Positions 22,901 through 30,566 of a stretch of 32,590 nucleotides of DNA are shown piece by piece. Each line of letters begins with the position of its first letter. Within the stretch, counting starts at the first letter, position 1. The stretch comes from Fibrobacter sp. Its GTDB lineage: Bacteria; Fibrobacterota; Fibrobacteria; Fibrobacterales; Fibrobacteraceae. The stretch is taken from assembly GCA_016295375.1 (NCBI GenBank), contig JAEDLI010000015.1, positions 1 to 32,590 on the forward strand, in the 5' to 3' direction. The position numbers and the translations under genes were made by a program. The notes under the pieces are model-generated. The model was not told the DNA's origin and did no database searches. It saw only the letters and a list, made by a program, of their open reading frames with translations.

Positions 22901-24304
22901 TTACACCGGTGAGTGTTCCCGCCCTAAAGCGAGAATCATCCCGTTCACCACAAAAGCAGTAATCATCAAGATGTCGCCGGTATGGCCGCCCAAGGGCCCC
23001 GGCAATGCGGGGCAGAGTTTTCCGGCCAGGGCGAGGACGCCTCCTGCTACGATTGCTACCGCCACGAATTTTGGCTTTGCCTTGAGACCCAAGAGCCCCC
23101 ACAAGATGGGAACGGTAAACGCTCCCGCATAAACGGCAAGAGCGAGCAGCAGTGTCCCGATGATGTCGGTAAATACCAGCGCCAGCAGGAGTGCTACGAT
23201 TCCGTTCAACAGAATGACGACGCGGGCTTTTGTAAGCGGCGTCATCCTCGCGTTCTTCATTGTCATTCCCGCGCAGGCGGGGATCTCCTTTTCGTTGCTT
23301 GCATCAAACAATCTGCATATAATAACCGAGCTGCTTAACAGCGTTGTATCGGCGCTGCTCAGCACGACGCTCAGTAATGCAAGCGCAATCAGGGGTATCA
23401 AGGGTTGCGGCAGAACCGCGTTGGCGATGGCGGTAATGCGGGCCCCCTGCACATCGCCGAGGCCCACGCCATAAACCGCCAGGAACCCGATGACAAAGGC
23501 CACGGGCACAAGGATTGCCGCCGCCGTGAAGATGGCCTTTTTCGCCGTGGCCGTATCCTTGGCGCAGAACATGCGGCTGAAAATGTCGGGCCCTGCCGTA
23601 TAGGTGGTGCCGTAGGTGAGTATCAGCAGGAACAGGTCGAGGGGAGAAAAGTTCGTGTTGAAGGGGAAGGCGGGGGCACCCTGTAGGATTGCAGAAAGCG
23701 ACGGCGCGGCATTTGCAGGATTTCCGCCGAAAAGGGCGAACCCTGCCAGAACCACAAGCCCGAGGACAATCAGGCAGGCCTGCAGAAAGTCCGTCCGCAA
23801 AATGGAAAGCTGGCCCCCTGCAAGGGTGTATCCCGTAAAGACCGTCGCGGCCACAATCGCCGCCGCGGTATAGCTGAGAGCCGTGAAAGTCATCAGGAGT
23901 TTTGCCGCCGCAATGATTTGGGCGGCAACAATGCCGGTCCACGCGACCGGTATCACCAAGGATGCTACCAGTCGCGGGCCCTTGCCGTATAGCGATTCCA
24001 CCAGGTCGGGGAGGGCGTATTTCCCGTGTTGGTAGGCGCGGCCTGCAAAGGGAATCAGGGCCAATAGCCCGAGGGCCCCCACAAGCATGAACCAGGTGGC
24101 GGCCCCACCCAGCCTGGCGCCGGAATCAATGGCTCCAATCACAGCCGACCCGCCTAGAATGGTCGCCACAAGGCTCCCTGCAACAGCTTTAGCCGAAGCT
24201 CCCTTGCGCGCCACGAAAAAGTCGGGAATGTCTTTCACGTGCCGCGCACTTCGGGCGGCAATAAAGATCAAAAAAATGAGGTAGACAATAAGAGCAATAT
24301 TCAT
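22901..24304 (-). CDS. Sodium:solute symporter family transporter
   Basis: 467 residues with about 12-13 membrane helices, shorter than the roughly 500 of PutP or PanF. Family signs are the DFFVARKG segment after the first helix, IGAIDSGARLGGA, LPDLVESLYG, YTLAGGQLSILRTDFLQ and, most tellingly, VVLSSADTTLLSSS, which holds the sodium-site serines or threonines of SSS transporters. It takes up an unknown solute with sodium across the inner membrane. Residues about 338-356 (EIPACAGMT and following), in the cytoplasmic loop after that helix, are encoded by a GTCAT-type palindrome in frame. The gene stands apart from its minus-strand neighbour by 53 nt. Confidence 0.88.
   Translation of the reverse strand: MNIALIVYLIFLIFIAARSARHVKDIPDFFVARKGASAKAVAGSLVATILGGSAVIGAIDSGARLGGAATWFMLVGALGLLALIPFAGRAYQHGKYALPDLVESLYGKGPRLVASLVIPVAWTGIVAAQIIAAAKLLMTFTALSYTAAAIVAATVFTGYTLAGGQLSILRTDFLQACLIVLGLVVLAGFALFGGNPANAAPSLSAILQGAPAFPFNTNFSPLDLFLLILTYGTTYTAGPDIFSRMFCAKDTATAKKAIFTAAAILVPVAFVIGFLAVYGVGLGDVQGARITAIANAVLPQPLIPLIALALLSVVLSSADTTLLSSSVIICRLFDASNEKEIPACAGMTMKNARMTPLTKARVVILLNGIVALLLALVFTDIIGTLLLALAVYAGAFTVPILWGLLGLKAKPKFVAVAIVAGGVLALAGKLCPALPGPLGGHTGDILMITAFVVNGMILALGREHSPV
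23262..23288. repeat. GTCAT-type palindromic repeat inside the symporter gene
   Basis: GTCATTCCCGCGCAGGCGGG and the following GATCTCC match the element at 1462-1488 with few changes. A second half copy, GTCATCCTCGCG, is at 23241-23252, the same one-and-a-half-copy layout as in the oxidoreductase gene. It is read through in frame as EIPACAGMT. Confidence 0.8.
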
Positions 24305-24357
24305 ATTGGACGACGTGGCAAACTGTTGCTACGTGGTGTCGCCAAAGATAGAAATTG

Positions 24358-25398
24358 CTAGAACTTCCTGCTGGCGATGAACATGATCATCCGCAAGTCC
24401 CATTCGCTATCGACCTGCTTTTGCAGCAGTTCTTCCGTGGTGGGGTAACGGCGATTTTCGAACACGCGGTTCCTTGAAACGACGGCCATCAACATGCCGT
24501 TCCATTTTTCGCTAATCTTGACCGATGCCATGGGAGTAAGGCTTACGGTCTTGAATCCGGGATTGTAATCCTTGTAGGTGTCGTCAAAGTCGTAGGCGTG
24601 CTTGAAGGCGCTTACGGTGGCGGAGAACATGAACATGGGCACCCGCTCAAAGGGCAGCATGTAGATGAGGGTGCCGCCGTACTTGTACCTGAAACCGTTC
24701 ACCATGTCCTGGCCCCCGGCCTTCCAGACCTGTTTGTCTTCGGCGCCGGTGTAGCCGGAGTAGGTGTATTCGGCCGTGCCTTTCAAGATAATCTTGGTCC
24801 AGTCGGACTTGGGCAAAAAAGCAAGCAGGGGGAGGGTCAGTGCACCGTGGTAGTTGATGCCGTAAAGGTATTCGGTAAACGTCACGTCTTGACGGTAATC
24901 CCTTTTTTCAGGGTCGTAAACGCCCATGAAGGTTGCGGTCTCGCCGTAGTTGATAGCGGTCCCGCCCAAGCCCTGGACGCCAAGCTCTAGCAGGTGAATC
25001 AGTTCCAGGCTGACTCCTGCGCGGAGGTTGATTCCTTCGAATCCGAGATTCCCTCCAGAAGACCCCTTCAGGGTAAGGAGGGGTCCCATATTTTTCTGGA
25101 TGTTGAAATTGAGGGCCCACGCAGGCACAGAAAAGGCAATGAAGGGCCAGTTGTGCAGCGTCTTGGAATTCCTGAGGGAATTGTGGGGGAGCACCAGCGT
25201 GATAATGGAGAAGGTATTCTCGAAGGCGCTTGTGACTCCAGACGCGTCTGGTTTTGCGGCTGGCTTTTCCGATGTGGTAGCTGCCGAATCGGGCTGTGCC
25301 ACCGTCGTAGAATCTGAACCTTGCGCGTTTGCATAGAATGGCAAGAGGATTGCCAACACCAATGCCTTAAAAAAGTTGCAAGATTGCCGTTTGCACAT
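24358..25398 (-). CDS. Exported, probably outer-membrane protein of unknown function
   Basis: 346 residues. A signal peptide (ALVLAILLPFYANA, cleavage before QGS) is followed by a Ser/Thr/Pro/Ala-rich linker to about residue 55. The rest has alternating strand-like segments (NLGFEGINLRAGVSLELIHL, SATVSAFKHAYDFDD) and ends in MFIASRKF, an aromatic C-terminus like those of outer-membrane barrels. No family is recognised. TATATT lies at plus positions 25410-25415, only 11 nt before the ATG at 25398, so the leader would be very short. It diverges from the BatD-like gene. Confidence 0.7.
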   Translation of the reverse strand: MCKRQSCNFFKALVLAILLPFYANAQGSDSTTVAQPDSAATTSEKPAAKPDASGVTSAFENTFSIITLVLPHNSLRNSKTLHNWPFIAFSVPAWALNFNIQKNMGPLLTLKGSSGGNLGFEGINLRAGVSLELIHLLELGVQGLGGTAINYGETATFMGVYDPEKRDYRQDVTFTEYLYGINYHGALTLPLLAFLPKSDWTKIILKGTAEYTYSGYTGAEDKQVWKAGGQDMVNGFRYKYGGTLIYMLPFERVPMFMFSATVSAFKHAYDFDDTYKDYNPGFKTVSLTPMASVKISEKWNGMLMAVVSRNRVFENRRYPTTEELLQKQVDSEWDLRMIMFIASRKF

Positions 25399-25463
25399 AC
25401 GCGGGTGAAAATATAGATATTTTGTTCGTTTGTTTGTGCTCCGACACGCCGTCTAGCAAGAAC

Positions 25464-25489
25464 AAAGACCGTCTTTGGTTGGTCTTTTT
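25464..25489 (+). terminator. Orphan terminator-like hairpin between divergent genes
   Basis: AAAGACC (25464-25470) pairs with GGTCTTT (25481-25487) around a 10-nt loop, followed by two more Ts (25485-25489 is a T-run). It lies upstream of the BatD-like promoter, and no plus-strand gene is seen before it. It may end a short RNA, or be relic sequence. Confidence 0.4.
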
Positions 25490-25528
25490 CGAACGTATTT
25501 TTGTATATTCTTATGTGTAGAGGTTCGT

Positions 25529-26512
25529 ATGTTCCGTTTTTCAGCCTTTTTTGCCCTAGTTCTTGCTTTTATATGTGCCGTGCCGGCCCTTGCCTTTGAT
25601 GTCTCGGTCAAGGCCAACGTGGATAACGCCCAGGTGTTCGTGGGCGACATGTTCAATTACGAAATCCAGGTCACCGCTCCCGAAAACGCCGTCGTGGATT
25701 TGCCCAGCTTTGTCGGGAATTTGGGCAGTTTCGAAGTCAAGGAGATGAAAAACGAGAAGGTCACCAAGGGCATGCCCAAGGGTTCCGCCAAGTTCGTTTG
25801 GCAGGCGACCCTCAACACCTTCGTGAGCGGCGACTTTCTGATTGCGCCCCAGCAGGTCCAGGCCGTTGTCGGTAGCGATACGGTCAAGGTGAATACGGAC
25901 CCCGTGGCGGTTAAAGTCTCCATGCGCACCACCGGCGAAGAGACGGATATTTTGGAGGCCGAAGCCCCCCTGGACGACCCCAGGCTTCCCCAGTGGCTTT
26001 TCATTCTGCTCATTGTCCTCGGCGTAATCGTGCTGGTGGTTCTCGGCTGGTTCCTCCATAAAAAGTTTGCGAAGGTGGGTGCGGCTCCCAGGCTTCCGCC
26101 CTACGAAGAGGCGGTGCTCGCTCTCAAGGAACTGCGCCAGAAGAACTATTTGGCCGAAGGCAATCAGGGCGACTACTTTATGGCTCTCGGGTTTATCGCC
26201 CGCCGTTACGTGGAACGCCGTTTCGAGGTGGACATTCTGGATGCCACCGTGGCAGAACTCAAGCAGAGAATGGCCCATGTGGCGGGGCTCCCCCAGGCCT
26301 ACAAGGAATCTATGGTGACCCTTGCCGTAGAGACGGAGCCGGTGAAATTCGCCAAGATGAAGCTTGAAGGTGAACGCTGCCGTTTCTGGGACGAATGGGC
26401 CGACCGCCTGCTCGAAGACACCAAGCCCACTCCCGAAGAGGAACAGGCCAAGAAGGATGCACTGAAAGCCGCCATACGTGATGTGAAGGCGGAGCGCAAA
26501 AAGAAGAAGTAA
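25529..26512 (+). CDS. BatD-like membrane protein
   Basis: 327 residues from the ATG at 25529, chosen because it follows AGAGG and opens on a signal peptide (FRFSAFFALVLAFICAVPALA); the longer in-frame reading from 25475 would span the TATATT box at 25504-25509. The periplasmic part (about 22-150) is an immunoglobulin-like domain of the BatD type (VKANVDNAQVFVGDMFNYEI). One membrane helix follows (LPQWLFILLIVLGVIVLVVLG without the last residues), then a cytoplasmic helical domain resembling DUF4381 (PYEEAVLALKELRQKNYL). In Bacteroidetes and spirochaetes BatD belongs to the aerotolerance cluster with MoxR and VWA proteins; those partners are not in this window. YggS follows after 2 nt. Confidence 0.72.
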   Translation: MFRFSAFFALVLAFICAVPALAFDVSVKANVDNAQVFVGDMFNYEIQVTAPENAVVDLPSFVGNLGSFEVKEMKNEKVTKGMPKGSAKFVWQATLNTFVSGDFLIAPQQVQAVVGSDTVKVNTDPVAVKVSMRTTGEETDILEAEAPLDDPRLPQWLFILLIVLGVIVLVVLGWFLHKKFAKVGAAPRLPPYEEAVLALKELRQKNYLAEGNQGDYFMALGFIARRYVERRFEVDILDATVAELKQRMAHVAGLPQAYKESMVTLAVETEPVKFAKMKLEGERCRFWDEWADRLLEDTKPTPEEEQAKKDALKAAIRDVKAERKKKK

Positions 26513-26514
26513 AG

Positions 26515-27291
26515 ATGGAATTCACTCTCGAAGAAATGCGAACCCACCTTGCCGCTCTGGAGGCAAGAATTTCAAATGCCTGCAAAATCGCAGGCCGTAG
26601 CCGTGAATCTGTCAAACTCGTTTGGGTGAGCAAGTTCCACCCCGCAGAGGCCGTAGAAAACGCCATCAGCCTGGGCGCAACCGACTTCGGCGAAAACCGG
26701 GTGCAGGAAGCGGAACTCAAGTTCTCTGCACCCCGTATGGCCCTTGACGGAAGCCGTGTCCGCTGCCATGTGATTGGTCCTGTACAAAGTAACAAGCTCA
26801 AGAAGGCCGCCATCGTTGCTGACTGCATCCACTCCATCGCAAGCATCGAAGCTGTTGAAAAGTTGGAAAAGGTCTGTGCCGCACTCCCCGGAGAGAATGG
26901 CTCGGGCAAAATCCTCGACATCCTTTTCCAGGTAAATGCCGGCGAGGAAGAGACCAAGAGCGGTCTGGACGTTCACGAAGCGGAGGCTTTCTTGAACGAA
27001 ATTGAGTCCAAGGGCGCCGCCGCCTATCCCCACCTCCGTTTCCGGGGGCTCATGACCATCGGCAAGAACACCGGCGTGGCCGAAGATTCCCGGGAATGTT
27101 TCGCTTTCCTCCGTAACCTTCAGCAGAAATTCTTGGCCAATGGCGGCCTGTTTGCGAACTTTGACCAGCTTTCCATGGGCATGACCGGCGATTTGGAAGT
27201 GGCCATCGAAGAAGGTTCCACCATGATCCGCGTGGGTACCGCCCTCTTCGGCGAACGGGACTATAGTAAGCCCGTCAACGACCCTGTTTAG
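26515..27291 (+). CDS. yggS: PLP homeostasis protein (YggS/PROSC family)
   Basis: 258 residues, slightly longer than the usual 220-235. This family is a single-domain TIM barrel that binds pyridoxal 5'-phosphate without known catalysis and keeps free PLP and amino-acid pools balanced. Visible motifs are VWVSKFHP with the PLP lysine, TDFGENRVQEAE, CHVIGPVQSNKLKKA, LDILFQVN, RFRGLMTIG, and the C-terminal LSMGMTGDLEVAIEEG and VGTALFGER that hold the phosphate. It begins 2 nt after the BatD-like gene and probably shares its message; the terminator at 27325 follows it. Confidence 0.93.
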   Translation: MEFTLEEMRTHLAALEARISNACKIAGRSRESVKLVWVSKFHPAEAVENAISLGATDFGENRVQEAELKFSAPRMALDGSRVRCHVIGPVQSNKLKKAAIVADCIHSIASIEAVEKLEKVCAALPGENGSGKILDILFQVNAGEEETKSGLDVHEAEAFLNEIESKGAAAYPHLRFRGLMTIGKNTGVAEDSRECFAFLRNLQQKFLANGGLFANFDQLSMGMTGDLEVAIEEGSTMIRVGTALFGERDYSKPVNDPV

Positions 27292-27318
27292 GCCATATTT
27301 TTCGTTCTGTCCCCTTTT

Positions 27319-27353
27319 TGTCTTCCCCGACTTGTTCGGGGATCTCCTTTTTT
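27319..27353 (+). terminator. Terminator after yggS, related to the palindromic repeat family
   Basis: CCCCGA (27325-27330) and TCGGGG (27336-27341) pair around CTTGT, and CTCCTTTTTT follows. The GTC start and GGGGATCTCC end show that it is a variant of the GTCAT-type repeat that acts as a terminator here. Confidence 0.75.
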
Positions 27354-27392
27354 ATATACATTTCCTTTGAATAACAAACAAAAGGAGAATTT

Positions 27393-27953
27393 ATGACTGT
27401 CGGAATCGTTGTGGCCATTGTGGTGGTTGTTCTTGTTGTTGCTTTCATCGCCATGTACAATGGCCTGGTGAAACTCCGCAACAACCGCGAAAACGCCTTT
27501 GCAAACATCGATGTGCAGCTCAAGCAGCGCTATGACCTGGTGCCCCAGCTGGTGGAGACCATCAAGGGTTATGCCGCCCATGAAAAAGAAACCCTCGAAA
27601 AGGTGACTGCCGCCCGTGCCGCCGCCATGAACGCCACCACCGTCGACGAGAAACTTGCCGCCGACAAGGCCCTGTCCGGCGCTCTTGCCGGACTCCGGGT
27701 GTCTTTGGAAGCCTACCCCGAACTGAAGGCCAACCAGAACTTCTTGCAGTTGCAGAACGAACTGGCCGACATCGAGAACAAGCTCTCTGCCGCCCGCCGC
27801 TTCTTCAATTCCACCACCCGCGAACTGAACAACGCCTGCGAGGTGTTCCCGAGCAACATCGTGGCGGGCATGTTCGGCTTCAAGCGCGCCCCCATGTACG
27901 AGGCCACCGAAAACCGCGAGACCCTCAACAAGGCCCCCGAGGTGCGTTTCTGA
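27393..27953 (+). CDS. lemA: LemA family membrane protein
   Basis: 186 residues, normal LemA length. An N-terminal membrane helix (IVVAIVVVVLVVAFIAMYNG) is followed by a helical bundle, with LVKLRNNRENAFANIDVQLKQRYDLVPQLVETIKGYA as the most conserved part, then LQNELADIENKLSAARRFFN and the C-terminal FKRAPMYEA. The biochemical role is unclear; LemA genes are typically next to HtpX-type proteases or TPM proteins, as here. A strong AAAGGAG lies 7 nt before the ATG. The gene is followed by a 125-nt spacer of repeats and then the HtpX-like gene. Confidence 0.92.
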   Translation: MTVGIVVAIVVVVLVVAFIAMYNGLVKLRNNRENAFANIDVQLKQRYDLVPQLVETIKGYAAHEKETLEKVTAARAAAMNATTVDEKLAADKALSGALAGLRVSLEAYPELKANQNFLQLQNELADIENKLSAARRFFNSTTRELNNACEVFPSNIVAGMFGFKRAPMYEATENRETLNKAPEVRF

Positions 27954-27986
27954 GTTAATAGTTCGAAGTTACGCCCTAAGGGGCTA

Positions 27987-28051
27987 GTTACTAGAAAAGC
28001 TGGAATTAAGAATTGTTTGTGATATGGTTCTAGTAACTCAGAACTAGTAAC
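27987..28051. repeat. TAGTAAC inverted and direct repeats between lemA and the HtpX-like gene
   Basis: GTTACTAGAA (27987-27996) is a perfect complement of TTCTAGTAAC (28028-28037), with a 31-nt loop. A further GAACTAGTAAC copy ends at 28051. A small GGCC-gaa-GGCC stem lies just after, at 28061-28071. This is typical intergenic repeat DNA and could form a stable stem between the two coding regions. Confidence 0.55.
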
Positions 28052-28078
28052 TTGTAACTAGGCCGAAGGCCGCTTTAT

Positions 28079-29125
28079 ATGAAATACGTCGGGCTCCAGA
28101 CACAGATTTGGCGGAATAACCGCAATACGGTTATCCTGCTCTGCGTGTTTCCCGTGATTCTTCTCGGGATGGTTCTCCTGGCGATTATGACCCTGGATTT
28201 TTTCGGCTGGTTCTGTTGGGACGGGGCCTGCCCGCCGGGTCCACAGGCCGCCACCTTCCACTGGCCTATCATCTGGTACTATTTCAAGGACGCCATGCCC
28301 TTCACCCTTAGCGTGACGGGGCTCTGGTTCATTATCGCCTACTGCACGAATACCGCCATCATCCGCCATATCACTCACGCAAAGCCGACGGAACGCAAGG
28401 ACAACCTGCGGGTCTATAACCTGGTAGAAAACCTCTGCATCGCAGGGGGCATCGAAATGCCCCAAATCAACATCGTCGAAGACGACCAGCTGAACGCTTT
28501 TGCCAGCGGGGTAGATGTTCCGTCTTTCACAATCACGCTTACGACCGGACTTATAGACAAACTAGATGATGCGGAACTGGCCGCCGTCATCGGGCACGAA
28601 CTGACCCACATCAAGAACCGTGACACCCGCCTGATGGTGGTGTGTATCGTATTTGTCGGGATTTTTGCGGCCATCCGGTCCATGGCCGTGCGGATGCTTA
28701 TGGGGCTGCTCACCGGGCCCCGCCGCCGCACCACCAACCGCAGCAAAAAAAATGGCGGCGGCGGTGGCGCCATATTCGGAATCATCCTGTTCCTGGTGGC
28801 GCTTATCGTATGGAGCACCGTCGGATATTTCTTCAGCTGGCTTACTCGTATGGCCATTTCCCGCACCCGCGAATACGTGGCCGATGCCGGCGGTGCCGAA
28901 CTCTGTGGAGACCCTCTGGCCCTGGCCTCTGCCCTGCAGAAAATTTCTGACAATCCGGGTCTTGACAATGTCCACCGGGGCGACGTGGCTCAACTCTACA
29001 TAATACACCCCGACGAGGAATTCGACAACGACATGAAACTCTCGGGATGGGTGGCCAAGGCGAATACCATGTTCTGCACCCACCCCGATACGCCGGAACG
29101 CATCAGAATTCTGAAACAGTTCTAG
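28079..29125 (+). CDS. HtpX-like M48 family membrane zinc protease
   Basis: 348 residues. Two membrane helices near the N-terminus (about 17-41 and 75-93) precede the protease domain, with NIVEDDQLNAFASGVDV, then the zinc motif VIGHELTHIKNRDTR (HELTH, about residues 174-178), further membrane segments on each side of a Gly-rich basic loop (GPRRRTTNRSKKNGGGGG), and SRTREYVADAGGAEL with the third zinc ligand. The C-terminal THPDTPERIRIL is typical of M48. The family degrades damaged membrane proteins. It is somewhat longer than E. coli HtpX (293) because of an extended N-terminal loop. Co-occurrence with LemA is a known gene pair. There is no clear Shine-Dalgarno sequence at the ATG. Confidence 0.9.
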   Translation: MKYVGLQTQIWRNNRNTVILLCVFPVILLGMVLLAIMTLDFFGWFCWDGACPPGPQAATFHWPIIWYYFKDAMPFTLSVTGLWFIIAYCTNTAIIRHITHAKPTERKDNLRVYNLVENLCIAGGIEMPQINIVEDDQLNAFASGVDVPSFTITLTTGLIDKLDDAELAAVIGHELTHIKNRDTRLMVVCIVFVGIFAAIRSMAVRMLMGLLTGPRRRTTNRSKKNGGGGGAIFGIILFLVALIVWSTVGYFFSWLTRMAISRTREYVADAGGAELCGDPLALASALQKISDNPGLDNVHRGDVAQLYIIHPDEEFDNDMKLSGWVAKANTMFCTHPDTPERIRILKQF

Positions 29126-29162
29126 GGAAAAGAGTATATTTTCATTCGGTGGAATCTACGGT

Positions 29163-30135
29163 ATGATTTATAAAGTGATAAAATACCTGTGGATGGGTTT
29201 GGCGTTTTTGTGGTTCGTCGCCTGCAACGGCCCACGTCTTTTGCCTTGGAACTGCAGCTGAACGACTCTGCCGACTCTCGGATGGCAAAACTCTATACGC
29301 TGGATTGTGAGTTCCTTCCCGGAGAAGATTCGATAGAACTCAGTACGTTCTGTGTCGATAGCCTCAAGTTCGGCAAAAGCGATTCCCTAAGGCACCGGCC
29401 CCAAAAGAACAAGAATACCTACGAGAATTTCAATTCTCTGTACGTAAAGGACGATGGGGCTGTTCTAGAAAAGTTTGCCCGAATTCCCATAGATGACGAC
29501 GACCATTTGCGTTTTACCCTGGTGGACCGCAAGAACAAGAAGAAATCTTTCGATGTAGATTTGTCCGCCTTTATCAAGATGTACGAATTCCATGGCGACA
29601 CCTTTGAATTCAGGTTCCCGGACAGCACCACGTTCACTACCTTTACCCGCGATACCAATTTTGACGAGAGGAATTGTGATGTTTCAGTTACAAGCGAAAT
29701 GTCGTACACATGCTATGCATATAGAGTTAAGGATTTGCCCCGTTTAGACACGGTGATTTATTGCATTGTTGAGGAGGGGGATACTTACGATGGTATTCTT
29801 CTACTTGAAGCAATAAATGCGACAGAATGGGGAATCTTTTTAGGGATTCTAGTGCATGCAAGTCGCAGCGGTTCTATTCCGGTATTAAAGAACGAGAATC
29901 TTGGCATAACGAGTATGTCAATTGCTACAAGATAGATTTAATCTCTGCACCCGAATCACTTTCCCTGAGTAACCTTTATTCTCTCCGATTGATGAATAAG
30001 ACTGTTGCAGATACGTCTTCTAACTCGGACCCCGTTGTCGGCCAACGTCATTCATGGCACACCGTTACCCGCCTTGGTGAACAGGGCCCTGACAAAGAAG
30101 ATGATTTCACGGTTTACACCATCTACAAGGATTAA
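29163..30135 (+). pseudogene. Lipoprotein gene broken by two apparent frameshifts
   Basis: Three reading frames together give one plausible lipoprotein. The ATG at 29163 opens a signal peptide ending in the lipobox FVAC (C21; MIYKVIKYLWMGLAFLWFVAC up to the cysteine), but this frame stops after 32 codons. The body continues in the frame of 29189-29935 from about 29235 (FALELQLNDSADSRMAKLY onwards), and the last part continues in a third frame ending at 30135 (ESWHNEYVNCYKID to VYTIYKD). Each change is consistent with loss of a single base; candidate sites are the C-run near 29230 and the T-run near 29837. TATATT at 29135-29140 provides a promoter, so the full gene was once expressed. Either it is a true pseudogene or the sequence has two base-call errors. 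Product family unknown. Confidence 0.6.
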
Positions 30136-30145
30136 GGGGCAACCC

Positions 30146-30373
30146 ATGAAAAGACTTGTTTTCTTGTTGATTGCACTTTTGGTGGTGTCTTCTTATGGAG
30201 AAGAATCTGCGTCCACAAAATCCAATGAATCGGGTTCCGGTTGTCATTTTGAATCCGATGGTCGCTATGTTTGTGGGTCAGGAACTTCTTCGGGAGAAAT
30301 GTCCGTCGATAACGAAAAGGACATTGGTTATATAGGGGAGGACCGCTTCTCGGGATGCGCTTTGGAACCTTGA
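30146..30373 (+). CDS. Small secreted protein of unknown function
   Basis: 75 residues from the ATG at 30146, which follows AAGGGG by about 6 nt. A signal peptide (RLVFLLIALLVVSSYG) is followed by about 58 residues rich in Ser, Gly and acidic residues, with three cysteines (SGCHFE, RYVCGS, SGCALEP). No family is recognised. It starts 10 nt after the end of the broken lipoprotein gene and probably shares its transcript; a hairpin directly after its stop ends the unit. Confidence 0.5.
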   Translation: MKRLVFLLIALLVVSSYGEESASTKSNESGSGCHFESDGRYVCGSGTSSGEMSVDNEKDIGYIGEDRFSGCALEP

Positions 30374-30397
30374 TAAAGAGCGTCTTTGCTCTTTTTG
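30374..30397 (+). terminator. Terminator after the small secreted protein gene
   Basis: AAAGAGC (30375-30381) pairs with GCTCTTT (30388-30394) around a 6-nt loop, followed by TT. It directly follows the stop codon. The next 170 nt up to 30566 hold no gene I can support; an open frame at 30355-30642 runs through the hairpin and into the antisense of rarA, so it is not called. Confidence 0.6.
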
Positions 30398-30566
30398 CGA
30401 ACTTTGAATTGGAAAAAACAGACGGAAAGGTTTTAGGTCGCGAAGGAGACGATGACGCTCGGCTAAGATCGGTCTTGTTGGGAGGTGGGCCGGGTGTAGC
30501 TTATCTTTCCACCGGGGGCCTTAATAGTGATATAAAAAAAGAGCTTGTCATCCAGACGGGAATCCC

